From positions 77,330,501-77,394,500 of the forward strand of contig CM044316.1 in the NCBI GenBank assembly GCA_024291935.2: DNA of 64,000 nucleotides, given 5' to 3'. Below are positions 55,786 through 64,000 of the stretch, piece after piece (the first letter of the stretch is position 1; each line of letters opens with the position of its first letter). The notes beneath the pieces are model-generated. The model searched no databases. It was not told the origin of the DNA and saw only the letters and a list, made by a program, of their open reading frames with translations. The position numbers were made by a program, and so were the translations under genes. The DNA is from Okapia johnstoni. Its lineage: Eukaryota > Chordata > Mammalia > Artiodactyla > Giraffidae.

Positions 55786-57082
55786 TCAGTCACTCAGTCG
55801 GGTCCAACTCTTTGCGACCCCCTGAATCGCAGCACGCCAGGCCTCCCTGTCCATCACCAACTCCCAGAGTTTACCCAAACTCATGTCCATCGAGTCGGTG
55901 ATGCCATCCGGCCATCCCATCCTCTGTCGTCCCCTTCTCCTCCTGCCCCCAATCCTTCCCAGCATTAGGGTCTTTTCCAATGAATCAACTCTTTGCATGA
56001 GGTGGCCAAAGTATTGGAGTTTCAGCTTCAACATCAGTCCTTCCAATGAACACCCAGGACTGATCTCCTTTAGGTTGGTCATAACTTTCCTTCCAAGGAG
56101 CAAACGTCTTTTAATTTCATGGCTGCAATCACCATTTGCAGTGATTCTGGAGCCCCCAAAAATAAAGTCTGACACTGTTTTCACTGTTTCCCCATCTATT
56201 TCCCATGAAGTGATGGGACCAGATGTCATGATCTTAGTTTTCTTAACGCTGAGCTTTAAGCCAACTTTTTCACTCTCCTCTTTCTCTTTCATCAAGAGGC
56301 TCTTTAGTTCTTCTTCACTTTCTGCCATAAGGGTGGTGTCATCTGCATATCTGAGGTTATTGATATTTCTCCCAGCAATCTTGATTCCAGCTTGTGCTTC
56401 TTCCAGCCCAGTGTTTCTCATGATGTACTCTGCATGTAAGTTAAATAAGCAGGGTGACAATATACAGCCTTGCTGCTAAGCTGCTAAGTCGCTTCAGTCA
56501 CGACCGACTCTGTGTGACCCCATAGACGGCAGCCCACCAGGCTCCGCTGTCCCTGGGATTCTCCAGGCAAGAACACTGGAGTGGGTTGCCATTTCCTTCT
56601 CCAATGCATGAAAGTGAAAAGTGAAAGCGAATTCGTTCAGTCGTGTCCGACTCCTCTCAACCCCATGGACTGCAGCCCACCAGGCTCCTCCACCCATGAG
56701 ATTTTCCAGGCAAGAGCACTGGAGTGGGTTGCCATGTACTCCTTTTCCTATTTGGAACCAGTCTGTTGTTCCATGTCCAGTTCTAACTGTTGCTTCCTGA
56801 CCTGCATACAGGTTTCTCAAGAGGCAGGTCAGGTGGTCTGGTATTTCCATCTCTTTCAGAATTTTCCACAGTTTATTGTGATCCATCCACACAGTCAAAG
56901 GCTTTGGCATAGTCAATAAAGCAGAAATAGATGTTTTTCTGGTACTCTCTTGCTTTTTCGATGATCCAGCAGATGTTGGCAGCTTGATCTCTGGTTCCTC
57001 TGCCTTTTCTAAAACCAGCTTGAACATCTGGAAGTTTACGGTTCATGTATTGCCGAAGCCTGGCTTGGAGAATTTTGAGCAT
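55786..57082 (-). pseudogene. BovB ORF2 remnant (RT core to C-terminus)
   Basis: The minus-strand frame from 56460 to 55786 is open for 224 codons. It contains [19 protein letters not shown] with the YADD catalytic box at 56338-56349, [17 protein letters not shown], and the arginine-rich [15 protein letters not shown] end. About 220 bp is missing at 56075, where MTNL is joined to [12 protein letters not shown] without breaking the frame. Upstream, a BovA2 (56474-56733) splits the RT, and a 4-bp repeat at 56881-56888 (ATCCATCC) shifts the frame inside the FCFIDYAKAFDCVD motif. The RT cannot be functional. The product, when intact, would copy BovB RNA at the target site and serve the SINEs in trans. 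Confidence 0.9.
56474..56733 (-). mobile_element. BovA2 dimeric SINE, antisense, inside BovB
   Basis: CTGCTAAGCTGCTAAGTCGC to GAGCACTGGAGTGGGTTGCC; the head end lacks the usual final bases. BovB resumes at ATGTACTCC. No duplication is visible, which suggests a small deletion at insertion. Confidence 0.92.
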
Positions 57083-57210
57083 TATTTTACTAGTGTGTGA
57101 GATGAGTGCAATTGTGTGGAGTTTGAGCCTTCTTTGGCATTGCCTTTCTTTGGGATTGGTATGAAAACTGACCTTTTCCGTCCTGTGGCCACTGCTGAGT
57201 TTTCTAGATT

Positions 57211-57869
57211 ACCTACCACTAATTCAAAACTGTCAGTTGTCTAAATTCCTCTCTCAAGTACATTAAGATACAGTACATATTCTATTAATTTCATTCCCCA
57301 TTCTGAATTTCCTTTTATAGAAGAAATGTTTCTTGAAGCCTTCCAACTTTCCCCACCCTAAGTGTGTTGTTTTCTCAACCCTGCATTATGGTTGTTTGGG
57401 ATCTTCCTTCAGCATGATCCTGGGCTTCCCTTTGCCGTTTTCCTCTAATTTTCTGTCTTCTCCTTCTTTACTTTCTCCCCTTTCTGATGGGGCAAATTTT
57501 CAGGCTTTCTTTTGAGAAAAGGTGCATCAGAAATAATTGAGATCTTACATGTTGAAAGTATCCTGAACATAAATTGAATAGTTTTTCTACATATAGAATT
57601 CAAGTGTAGAAATCATTTTGCTTAATATATTTTAAGGCATTCCTTCATTACCTTTGAGGTTTAAGTAGTACTGTTTAGAATTTCAATGCTATTTTCATCT
57701 CTGATCTTCTGTTTGGGAAAAGGCCTCCAATAGAAGCTTATCAGATCTTCCTTTGGTTCACTGTTTTCTGAAAGTCTGGTGCAAGTCTATCTTCATCTTT
57801 ATGCTGGCATGCAGTGACTTCTTTCAGTCTGAAAAATCATGTGTTTCAAGCCTGAATAACTTTCTTGTA
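57211..57869. other. Unclassified DNA, no gene seen
   Basis: The frame 57333-57515 has no known domain. No named repeat was recognised. Confidence 0.45.
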
Positions 57870-58490
57870 TTATATCTATAGTGATTCCCTCCTCTCTTGT
57901 GGTTGGCAGACTTCTAATCTAGCCCCCATGAATCCCACTCCATGGTATACATACCTTCACAGAATCTCTTCTCCTTAAGTGTAGATAAGACTTTTAATTG
58001 ATTCTAACCAACAGAATATGACAAAGAGAATAAAATAGCACCCTCATGATTATGTAATGTTAAAGGGCAAAGGTGAAGGGATTTTGCAAATGTAATATAG
58101 ATCCCTAATCAAGTGACCATAAATTAATCGAAAAAGAGAGATTATCTTGGTTGGGCCTGACCTGGTAGGTAAATAAGGCTTTTAAAAGAGTACTCAGAGG
58201 TAAAAGTTGCCCTTTCTTGCTGGCCTTAAAAAAGCAAGCTTCCATGAATTCTAGAGTTATAAAGAAATAAATTCTACCAAGAAACGCATGAGCCTTAGAA
58301 GAGAACAGTGAACCTCTGAAGAGATCCCAGCCCTAACTGATGCCTTCACTCAGCCTTGTGAAACCCTGAGCAGAGGACCCCTGCTGAGGGTACTGGACTC
58401 CTGGCAAAGGAAACTGTGGGATAATAAGCTAACACTGTCTTATGGTGCTGCATCTGCAGTAATTTGTTACGTAGCAACAGAAAATACATC
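57870..58490 (+). mobile_element. MaLR (MLT1-type) LTR, sense
   Basis: GGTTGGCAGACTTCTAATCT, CTCATGATTATGTAATGTTA, TTGCTGGCCTTAAAAAAGCA, CCTTGTGAAACCCTGAGCAG and GTAATTTGTTACGTAGCAAC follow the order of an MLT1-type LTR. No retroviral gene is adjacent. Confidence 0.68.
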
Positions 58491-58647
58491 TCTCTTCCCC
58501 ATCCCAATTTGTTTTTTCCGTTCTTCTGAGCTAGTCACCTTTTTTTTCTTTTTCATCTGTTTTTCTGTTCTATTCTCTGGGAAATTTCTTTAGAAATTTT
58601 AATCTTCCTATTCTTATAATCTCTTTTCATTTCTGCTTATATAAAAC

Positions 58648-58850
58648 AGGGCTTTGCTGGTGGCTCAGACAGCAAAGAATCTGCCTGCAATGCAAGAGAC
58701 TTGGGTTTGATCCCTGAGTCTGGAGGATCCTCTGGAGAAGGGAATGGCAACCCATTCCAGTATTCTTGCCTGGAGAATTTTGTGGACAGAGGAATCTGGC
58801 AGGCTACAGCCCATGGGGTCGCAAGAGTCGGACATGACTGAGTGACTATC
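58648..58850 (+). mobile_element. Bov-tA SINE, sense
   Basis: GGGCTTTGCTGGTGGCTCAG to GACATGACTGAGTGACTATC. A weak duplication TATATAA lies at 58638-58644 and 58853-58859. Confidence 0.92.
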
Positions 58851-58980
58851 ACTATATAATTCTAATAGCTTGGAATGATATATAGTCTCTTAATGTTCTA
58901 ATTTTTATAGTATCCTATTTTTGTTTCATGGTTGCCATATCTTTTTTTTACCCTTCTGAGGATATTAATGATGTGATTTA

Positions 58981-59497
58981 TGTTTTGTTTTTTTTTTAAT
59001 TTATTTATTTTTAAATTGAAGGATAGTTGCTTTACAGAATTTTGTTGTTTTCTGTCAGACCTCAACATGAATCAGCCATAGGTATACATATATTCCCTCC
59101 CTTTTGAACACCTCTCGATCTCCCTCCCATCCCACCCCTCTAGGTTGATACAGAGCCTCTGTTTGAGTTTCCTGAGCCAGACAGCAAATTCCCATTGGCT
59201 ATCTATTTTACATATGGTAATGTAAGTATCTATGTTACTCTCAACATACATCTCACCCTCTCCTCCCCTCTCCTCATGTCCATAAATCTATTTTCTATGT
59301 CTGTTTCTCCATTGCTGCCCTGCAAATAAATTCTTCAGTACCGTTTTTCTAGATTCCATACATATGTGTTAGTATATGATTTCTCTTTCTGACTTACTTC
59401 ACTCTGTGTAACAGGCTCTAGGTTCATCCACCTCATTGGAACTGACTCAAACGCGTTCGTTTTTATGGCTGAGCAGTAGTCCATTGTGTTTATGTGT
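58981..59497 (-). mobile_element. Young ruminant L1 3' end, 517 bp, antisense
   Basis: A T-rich tail, CCTCAACATGAATCAGCCAT, CATCCCACCCCTCTAGGTTG, TGACTTACTTCACTCTGTGT and GGTTCATCCACCTCATTGGA are the reverse complement of the ruminant L1 3' UTR and ORF2 end. A 17-bp duplication beginning ATTAATGA lies at 58964-58980 and 59498-59514 with two mismatches. Confidence 0.9.
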
Positions 59498-59514
59498 ATT
59501 AATGAAGTGATTCA

Positions 59515-61310
59515 CGTTTTTGTTTTGGGGTTTTCTTCTTCATGCAGAGCATATGTTTCCTCCAAGATGCTATTATCTGTTGCTTTATTTTGGTGTATTT
59601 CAAATTAAATATTTCTCTCCAATGATAAAGACAATAGGTATCTGTGTGTATTTGTATGTATGTGTGTATGTGCAGTGGTGTTGAGCTGGACGTAAGGAAG
59701 TGGCTTATTCAACAGTTTTACTTTAGGGTGACCTGGTTTGATTGTTTAGTTGGGGGGCATAGAATGTTGGTATATTTAAACTTTTTCTTTTGGGCTGGTC
59801 AGACTGTGCAGGTAAAGATCTTCTAATCTCCTTCTTGAGGGTAACAAAAGTCTGCCAGAATAATAATAATAAAAGTCCAGAATAATATTCTGGAAGGTGA
59901 GTAGGTAAAGAAGGTTAAGGTATTCAGCATTTAGCATGCCTATTTCTGTTTATTTTCCCTGCTTTTGCATCCTAGCCTCACCTTTAACTCTCACCCAGCC
60001 AAGAGCCCCTGTATCTTGCCTTCCCCAGAGATGAGATCTCCAGTCCTCTGACAGGATTTTGGGGTTGGGGTGGGGGTGATGGTTGCCTAGATGCTGGGAA
60101 CTGGTGCTGTGCTTGAGACATCTGGCTGCTTTTCAAACATTCAGCAGATTTTTCTACTTTACCTACCTCTCCATCCCTCTTCAGTCTCACTTCCAGAAAC
60201 ATCTAGCACTGCCACATTTTTTGGCTGTAAAACTGAGCGAGTCCACAGGTTTCCTCTTTCCTGGCTCAGGATCTTATTCTCGGGGTCATTAAGTTCTCTC
60301 TACCGCTCATTCACTTGCTTTCTAGCCTCTGGGTTGTTTGTTTACTTGTTCATTCGTTCTGCTCTTCCATTCTCTCTGTCCCTGTTGCTTTGTGCATCCT
60401 AAAAATATCTCTTACTGCCATTTCTAGGCTTTGGGAAGAAAGTAAAAGTAGATTTCTTTATTCATTTTTCCATATTTACCATAAAGTTTGTTTTCATTTT
60501 GCTGGAAAAATGTTATGGCTTTGTGGGGAAAAGATATTCCAGACAATTACTCTACTGGAAAATAAACATACCAAAGATCCACCTGCCTTATCTTTTCTGA
60601 GATCTATCTGAGAAAGTACATTTGTTCTTTTTTCCCCTCAAAGTGTTGACTCATGTCATTAAATTGATTAAACAATTTTAGAGAAGAGTTCTTTCTTCTG
60701 GGGAGATAAAGAACATTTATTTGTCAATAAATATATGGACTCTGAAAGAAGTAAATGCCTTTTCATTGATAATTAATTTTTCATGCTCACATAAAACCAG
60801 CATCTTCCACCTGCAGACAGATTATTTGGAACACTATTACTTGAAGCTGAGGTTTCTTTTTGTTAGTGTTGCCTTTATTCCATTGTTGACAGCCTAGTCC
60901 ATCAAGCCAGAAGAGTTGCTGACCAAGTGATTAAGAACCAACACTGCCTTTGTCTTTTGTTATTTTGTTCTTAGTATTTGTTCACGTAGCAGCTATCCAA
61001 AACAAGAGTTAAGCCAAAATGTAGTTGGAGAAAAATGTTCATAATGTAAGGAATTTTCTCCCTAAAAATGTGGTTCTATGTATTTGTCAAGTTTTAAGAA
61101 CATCAGCAAAAAGATGAAATCAACTGGCATTTAAGAACATCTCTCCGGGCACCATCTGTTTGATTCTCCCAACATCTCTAACCTTGGCAGAGACAGTCCT
61201 GCAATATTTGTTTTTATTTTGAGGACCCTTATGAAATTCACTTCTCTATGCAGTGTCCAATAGTGTATTCAAGGAATTTTTCTCTAAGTTATAAATCGCC
61301 TATATCTGTG
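59515..61310. other. Unclassified DNA, no gene recognised
   Basis: No named repeat is clear. GC is mildly higher at 59.95-60.4 kb. Overlapping frames at 59984-60402 lie on both strands and show no known domain. TG-rich text at 59640-59680 is simple sequence. Confidence 0.45.
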
Positions 61311-61560
61311 AGTAATGTCACCACTTCAGAGAAGTCTTTCCTGCCCCTCCCATGCAAAATCGTCCTCTGCCTGCAGCCTGTAACTCTCTCTTTCATTTTA
61401 TTTATAACTTCACCACCTGAAATTATGTTACTCATTATTTGCCTACTTTATCGAAATACTCCTACCAGAGGTAAATTCCACCAAAGCAGGGGCCTTGTTT
61501 GTCTGGTTCTCCAAGGACCCCGGCTCCTCACAGTGCCCTTTGCACTTCCTTTTTCAGCTC
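61311..61560 (+). mobile_element. L2 LINE 3' end, copy 1, sense
   Basis: GAGAAGTCTTTCCTGCCCCT, CACCTGAAATTATGTTACTC, AATTCCACCAAAGCAGGGGC and CTTGTTTGTCTGGTTCTCC follow the L2 3' order. It lacks the final tail. Confidence 0.75.
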
Positions 61561-61579
61561 CAGTTTTTCTCCAACTGTT

Positions 61580-61700
61580 CATATTACTTGCTCCCTCACA
61601 TCCTTCCTGCCCCAGTTCAAATATCACCTCTGCAGAGAGGCTTCCCGGACCCTATGTCTCATATTGGTCTCTTCTAATTACTCTCTTTTTCCATCAGGGC
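61580..61700 (+). mobile_element. L2 LINE 3' region, copy 2 or repeat piece, sense
   Basis: CTCCCTCACATCCTTCCTGC, CAAATATCACCTCTGCAGAG, GAGGCTTCCCGGACCCTATG match the L2 region that normally lies upstream of the part seen in the first copy. The order is therefore out of sequence, implying two insertions or a duplication. Confidence 0.65.
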
Positions 61701-61769
61701 CTACAGTCGCAAGCAATCAAAGGTGACTCTGGTTGGTTAAGCAGAAAAGGAGTTTAACAAAAGGATATT

Positions 61770-62350
61770 TTGTGGCTTACTGAATTGTTGAAAGGGCTGG
61801 AGAGCCAGGCTTGAGTTACCTTTCCAAACTACTGAAGAAGATTAGAACAAGCTTCCCCAAAGTGGGCCACTTTGGAACATGGATTTCTTTGAGCTCAGAC
61901 GATGCAGGAAGAATTTTTTTAACTCCCTGATAACTGCCTGAAAGAATTCAGACAGAGGGCCTGGTCCAGGAAGAGAACTATCTCCAGAGCTAGCTACAAA
62001 AACTTACGAGCAAGGAGTGGTAACCTGGGGAAACCCACAGAGCTTATTTGTTCAAAGTCTTCTCTGAGTCCCACTGTCTCTGCATGGTGTGGCAAACATT
62101 TATGTACCAAACACTCGCTCTTGCTTCTTCCTGTGAATTGTCTTCCTTTCCTCTGAAGCCCTAGACCTCCTTCAGAATGGCATATAAGCCTCAATTGCCT
62201 GACTGTCAGGGAGTGTCTCATTGTCTTTGCAGAGTTCCCATAGGTATGTAATTAAATTTGTTTTTCTCCTGTCAATCTTATGTCGATTTAATTAATAGAC
62301 GAGCCAAAAGAATCTAGAAAGGCAAAGGAAAAATTCTTCTTCCCCTGTAC
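61770..62350 (+). mobile_element. ERVL-type LTR, sense (probable)
   Basis: It has GGCATATAAGCCTC (TATA-like, near 62179), TAATTAAATTTGTTTTTCTC (polyadenylation-like, near 62250), and GTCGATTTAATTAATAGACGAGCC, then GAATCTAGAAAGGCAAAGG, the typical end of an ERVL-family LTR. The 5' edge is uncertain and no internal gene is present. Confidence 0.55.
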
Positions 62351-62569
62351 TAGCACCCAAAACTATGTTGTCAAACTGATTTGATAAAGGAGTAACTCTA
62401 GCTGCTAAGAACATGTTGGCTCTCTTGTGCCATGTATTACCTTGTCCCCTCAGCTGCTATTACAGGAGGGTAGGGAAGTGGGGAGGGAAAGATGGAGAGG
62501 TGAGATGAGGAGAAATTTCCCAGTCCTTTTTTGCGTCACAGCACCTAATTCAAATTACAGCATTATTGT

Positions 62570-62771
62570 TGTTGTGCAGTCACTAAGTCATGTCTGACTC
62601 TTTGTGACCCCATGGACTGCAGCACGCCAAGCTTCCTTGTCCTTCACTATCTCCTGGAGTTTGCTCAAATTCATGTCCATTGAGTAAGTGGTGCTACCTA
62701 ACCATCTTGTCCTCTGTCACCCCCTTCTCCTCCTGCCCTCAATCTTTCCCAGCATCAGGGTCTTTTTCAAT
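62570..62771 (-). mobile_element. BovB 3' end, about 200 bp, antisense
   Basis: GTTGTTGTGCAGTCACTAAG to CAGCATCAGGGTCTTTTTCAAT; GTT-type tail. CATTAT on each side is a possible 6-bp duplication. Confidence 0.92.
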
Positions 62772-63016
62772 CCATTATAGGTGTATCTAATTAGTGGAAC
62801 CTAAGTGATATGCTGTGCTCCAGTTCACATGCAAGGAGACATTAAAAAAACTCCTATGTGGGGAGTTACTCTTTCCCTAACACCAAAACATACACAGAGG
62901 CACATTCTCAAAGCACTGAATGAAGCACTGAAAAATTTTAAGTTGTGACCATTACCATCTCTATCATGTTACTTTATTTCCATCACAGCCTTATTAGAAC
63001 ATTTAAATGACCTGTT
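62772..63016. other. Unclassified DNA, no gene seen
   Basis: Short spacer between BovB and BovA insertions; no element recognised. Confidence 0.45.
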
Positions 63017-63141
63017 TGGAGAAGGCAGTGGCAACCCTCTCCGGTGGTCTTGCCTGCAGAATCCCATGGACAGAGGAGCCTCACGGGCTACAGTCCATGG
63101 GGTCACAAAGAGTTGGACATGACTGAGTTACTAGGCAAAAC
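63017..63141 (+). mobile_element. BovA monomer SINE, sense
   Basis: GGAGAAGGCAGTGGCAACCC to GACATGACTGAGTTACTAGG. A weak duplication GACCTGTT / GATCTGTT lies at 63009-63016 and 63142-63149. Confidence 0.9.
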
Positions 63142-63232
63142 GATCTGTTGCATGCATATTTTTACTGTATTATATTGTATTTATTTTGTTGTATTACTAG
63201 AATACAAGCACAAAGAAGATAGGGGTTATATT

Positions 63233-63746
63233 TGTTTCTTATTGCTGCTGTGACAAATTGCCATAGACTTACTGGCTTAAAACAAAGCTAAATGTGTTAT
63301 CTTAACATTCTGGAGATCGGAAATCTGACAGGTTTCATTGGGTTAATATCAAGGTGTCAGCAGAGCTATATTCCTTTCTGGAGGCTCTGGGGCATAGTCC
63401 ATTTATTTTGCCTTTTCCAGCATTTAGAAGCCACCTGTATTCTCTGACTCATGGCCTCTTCCTTCATCTTCAGAGCCAGCAATAGCAGCTGAGTCCCTCA
63501 TACATTTTGAACCAGTCTTTCTTCCTCTGTCTCATCTGACTCACAGCCTGAAAAGTTCTCAGGATTTTTAAGAACTTGTGATTAGATTAGGCCCACCTGG
63601 ATAATCTGGCTGAGTCTCCCATCTGTAGGTCCCTAATTTTAATCAACCTGCAAAATCCCTTTTGCCAGGTCAGGTAACCTAGTCACAGGTTCTGGGAAGG
63701 TAGGGTGTGGACATCTTTGGGGGCCAGTGTTCAGCCTAATACCACA
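63233..63746 (-). mobile_element. MaLR (MLT1-type) LTR, antisense
   Basis: TTGCTGCTGTGACAAATTGC, CTGGCTTAAAACAAAGCTAA, CTTGTGATTAGATTAGGCCC and GGTGTGGACATCTTTGGGGG give the reversed order of an MLT1-type LTR. The final 254 bases of the window after it are unassigned. Confidence 0.68.
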
Positions 63747-64000
63747 AGCTTGTCTTCTGTCTTCATTCTTATATCCCCTGACTCTCAAACCATGTCTGCC
63801 ACCTACTCAACAAATATCGAGGGGATGAGGAACCTAGATAATGGCAGAGTTGAATCAAATTCTCTGTGCTCACTACTGTCTCACACCCAGCCTGCTATGT
63901 CTGGTGGAAGAGGAAGAAGTTTTGGATGGCAAAACTTTATCAACAGCTCACAAGGGAACTGGCTGGCAAGGATGCTTCACTCAGATTCCTTTCCACACCT

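Larger units (their letters stand above)
55772..57199 (-). mobile_element. BovB LINE, 5'-truncated, antisense, with BovA2 inside
   Basis: The 3' tail has TTCAG/CTCAG units at 55772-55795. RT and C-terminal coding sequence follow; the left edge of the coding part is near MLKILQARLRQYMNRKLP (57082). The 11-bp duplication TTTTCTAGATT is at 55761-55771 and 57200-57210. Confidence 0.96.

Noticed and set aside
60091..60402. 103-codon frame with hydrophobic stretches that could pass for membrane segments
   Set aside because: Two other frames overlap it, there is no known domain, and T-rich codons explain the hydrophobicity.
61248..61757. 169-codon plus-strand open frame
   Set aside because: It runs across two L2 fragments and has no recognisable protein content.

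Overview
This window is mammalian nuclear DNA from a pecoran ruminant (cattle, sheep, goat, deer or antelope type). The evidence is the combination of BovB (RTE-clade) LINEs, the tRNA-headed SINE Bov-tA, the dimeric SINE BovA2 and the older cetartiodactyl CHR SINEs. Older mammalian repeats (L1M, L2, MIR, MaLR LTRs, one MER5A-like hAT element) fill much of the rest. The sequence alone does not fix the species. I found no host protein-coding gene, no RNA gene, no CpG island and no prokaryotic feature. All long reading frames with recognisable protein similarity are decayed BovB or L1 open reading frames. The window is best read as intergenic or deep-intronic DNA. Family names come from recognition by eye, not from a database search.

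Layout. 1-5.2 kb: an L1 split by a nearly full-length antisense BovB (310-4637). 5.3-9.2 kb: a MaLR LTR, then an antisense L1 interrupted by a second BovB carrying two SINEs, and by a CHR SINE. 10.1-11.2 kb: a sense BovB retaining a 237-residue open C-terminal half. 12.7-15 kb: SINEs and a BovB tail, one SINE inside a MIR. 16.8-20.1 kb: two antisense ERV LTRs with no internal gene. 20.3-25.1 kb: short BovB copies, a MIR, a tandem repeat and an L1 whose 5' part is inverted. 25.8-28.7 kb: CHR, an ancient L1 and microsatellite-associated SINEs. 28.7-31.6 kb: mostly unclassified. 32.2-36.9 kb: L1 remnants and a scrambled BovB. 39.4-41.1 kb: an L1 with SINEs nested two deep. 42.1-42.95 kb: a BovB with an inverted 5' part. 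43-48.9 kb: mostly unclassified, with a MaLR LTR, MIR, BovA2 and MER5A. 49.4-53 kb: two L1 3' ends carrying five SINE or BovB insertions. 53-55.5 kb: the longest repeat-poor block. 55.6-59.5 kb: BovB, MaLR, Bov-tA and a young L1 3' end. 61.3-63.7 kb: L2, an ERVL-type LTR, BovB, BovA and MaLR.

How the parts relate. The dominant theme is insertion into insertion. Many junctions carry target-site duplications of 7-17 bp, so the relative order of insertion can be read directly: ancient L1/MIR/L2/MaLR first, then CHR and BovB, then Bov-tA and BovA2. The SINE 3' ends share sequence with the BovB 3' end, consistent with the known mobilisation of these SINEs by BovB reverse transcriptase. No undescribed functional system was found. 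The most informative observations are structural: inverted L1 and BovB copies, an in-frame 22-codon duplication in BovB ORF2, SINE-in-SINE chimeras and deletion junctions.
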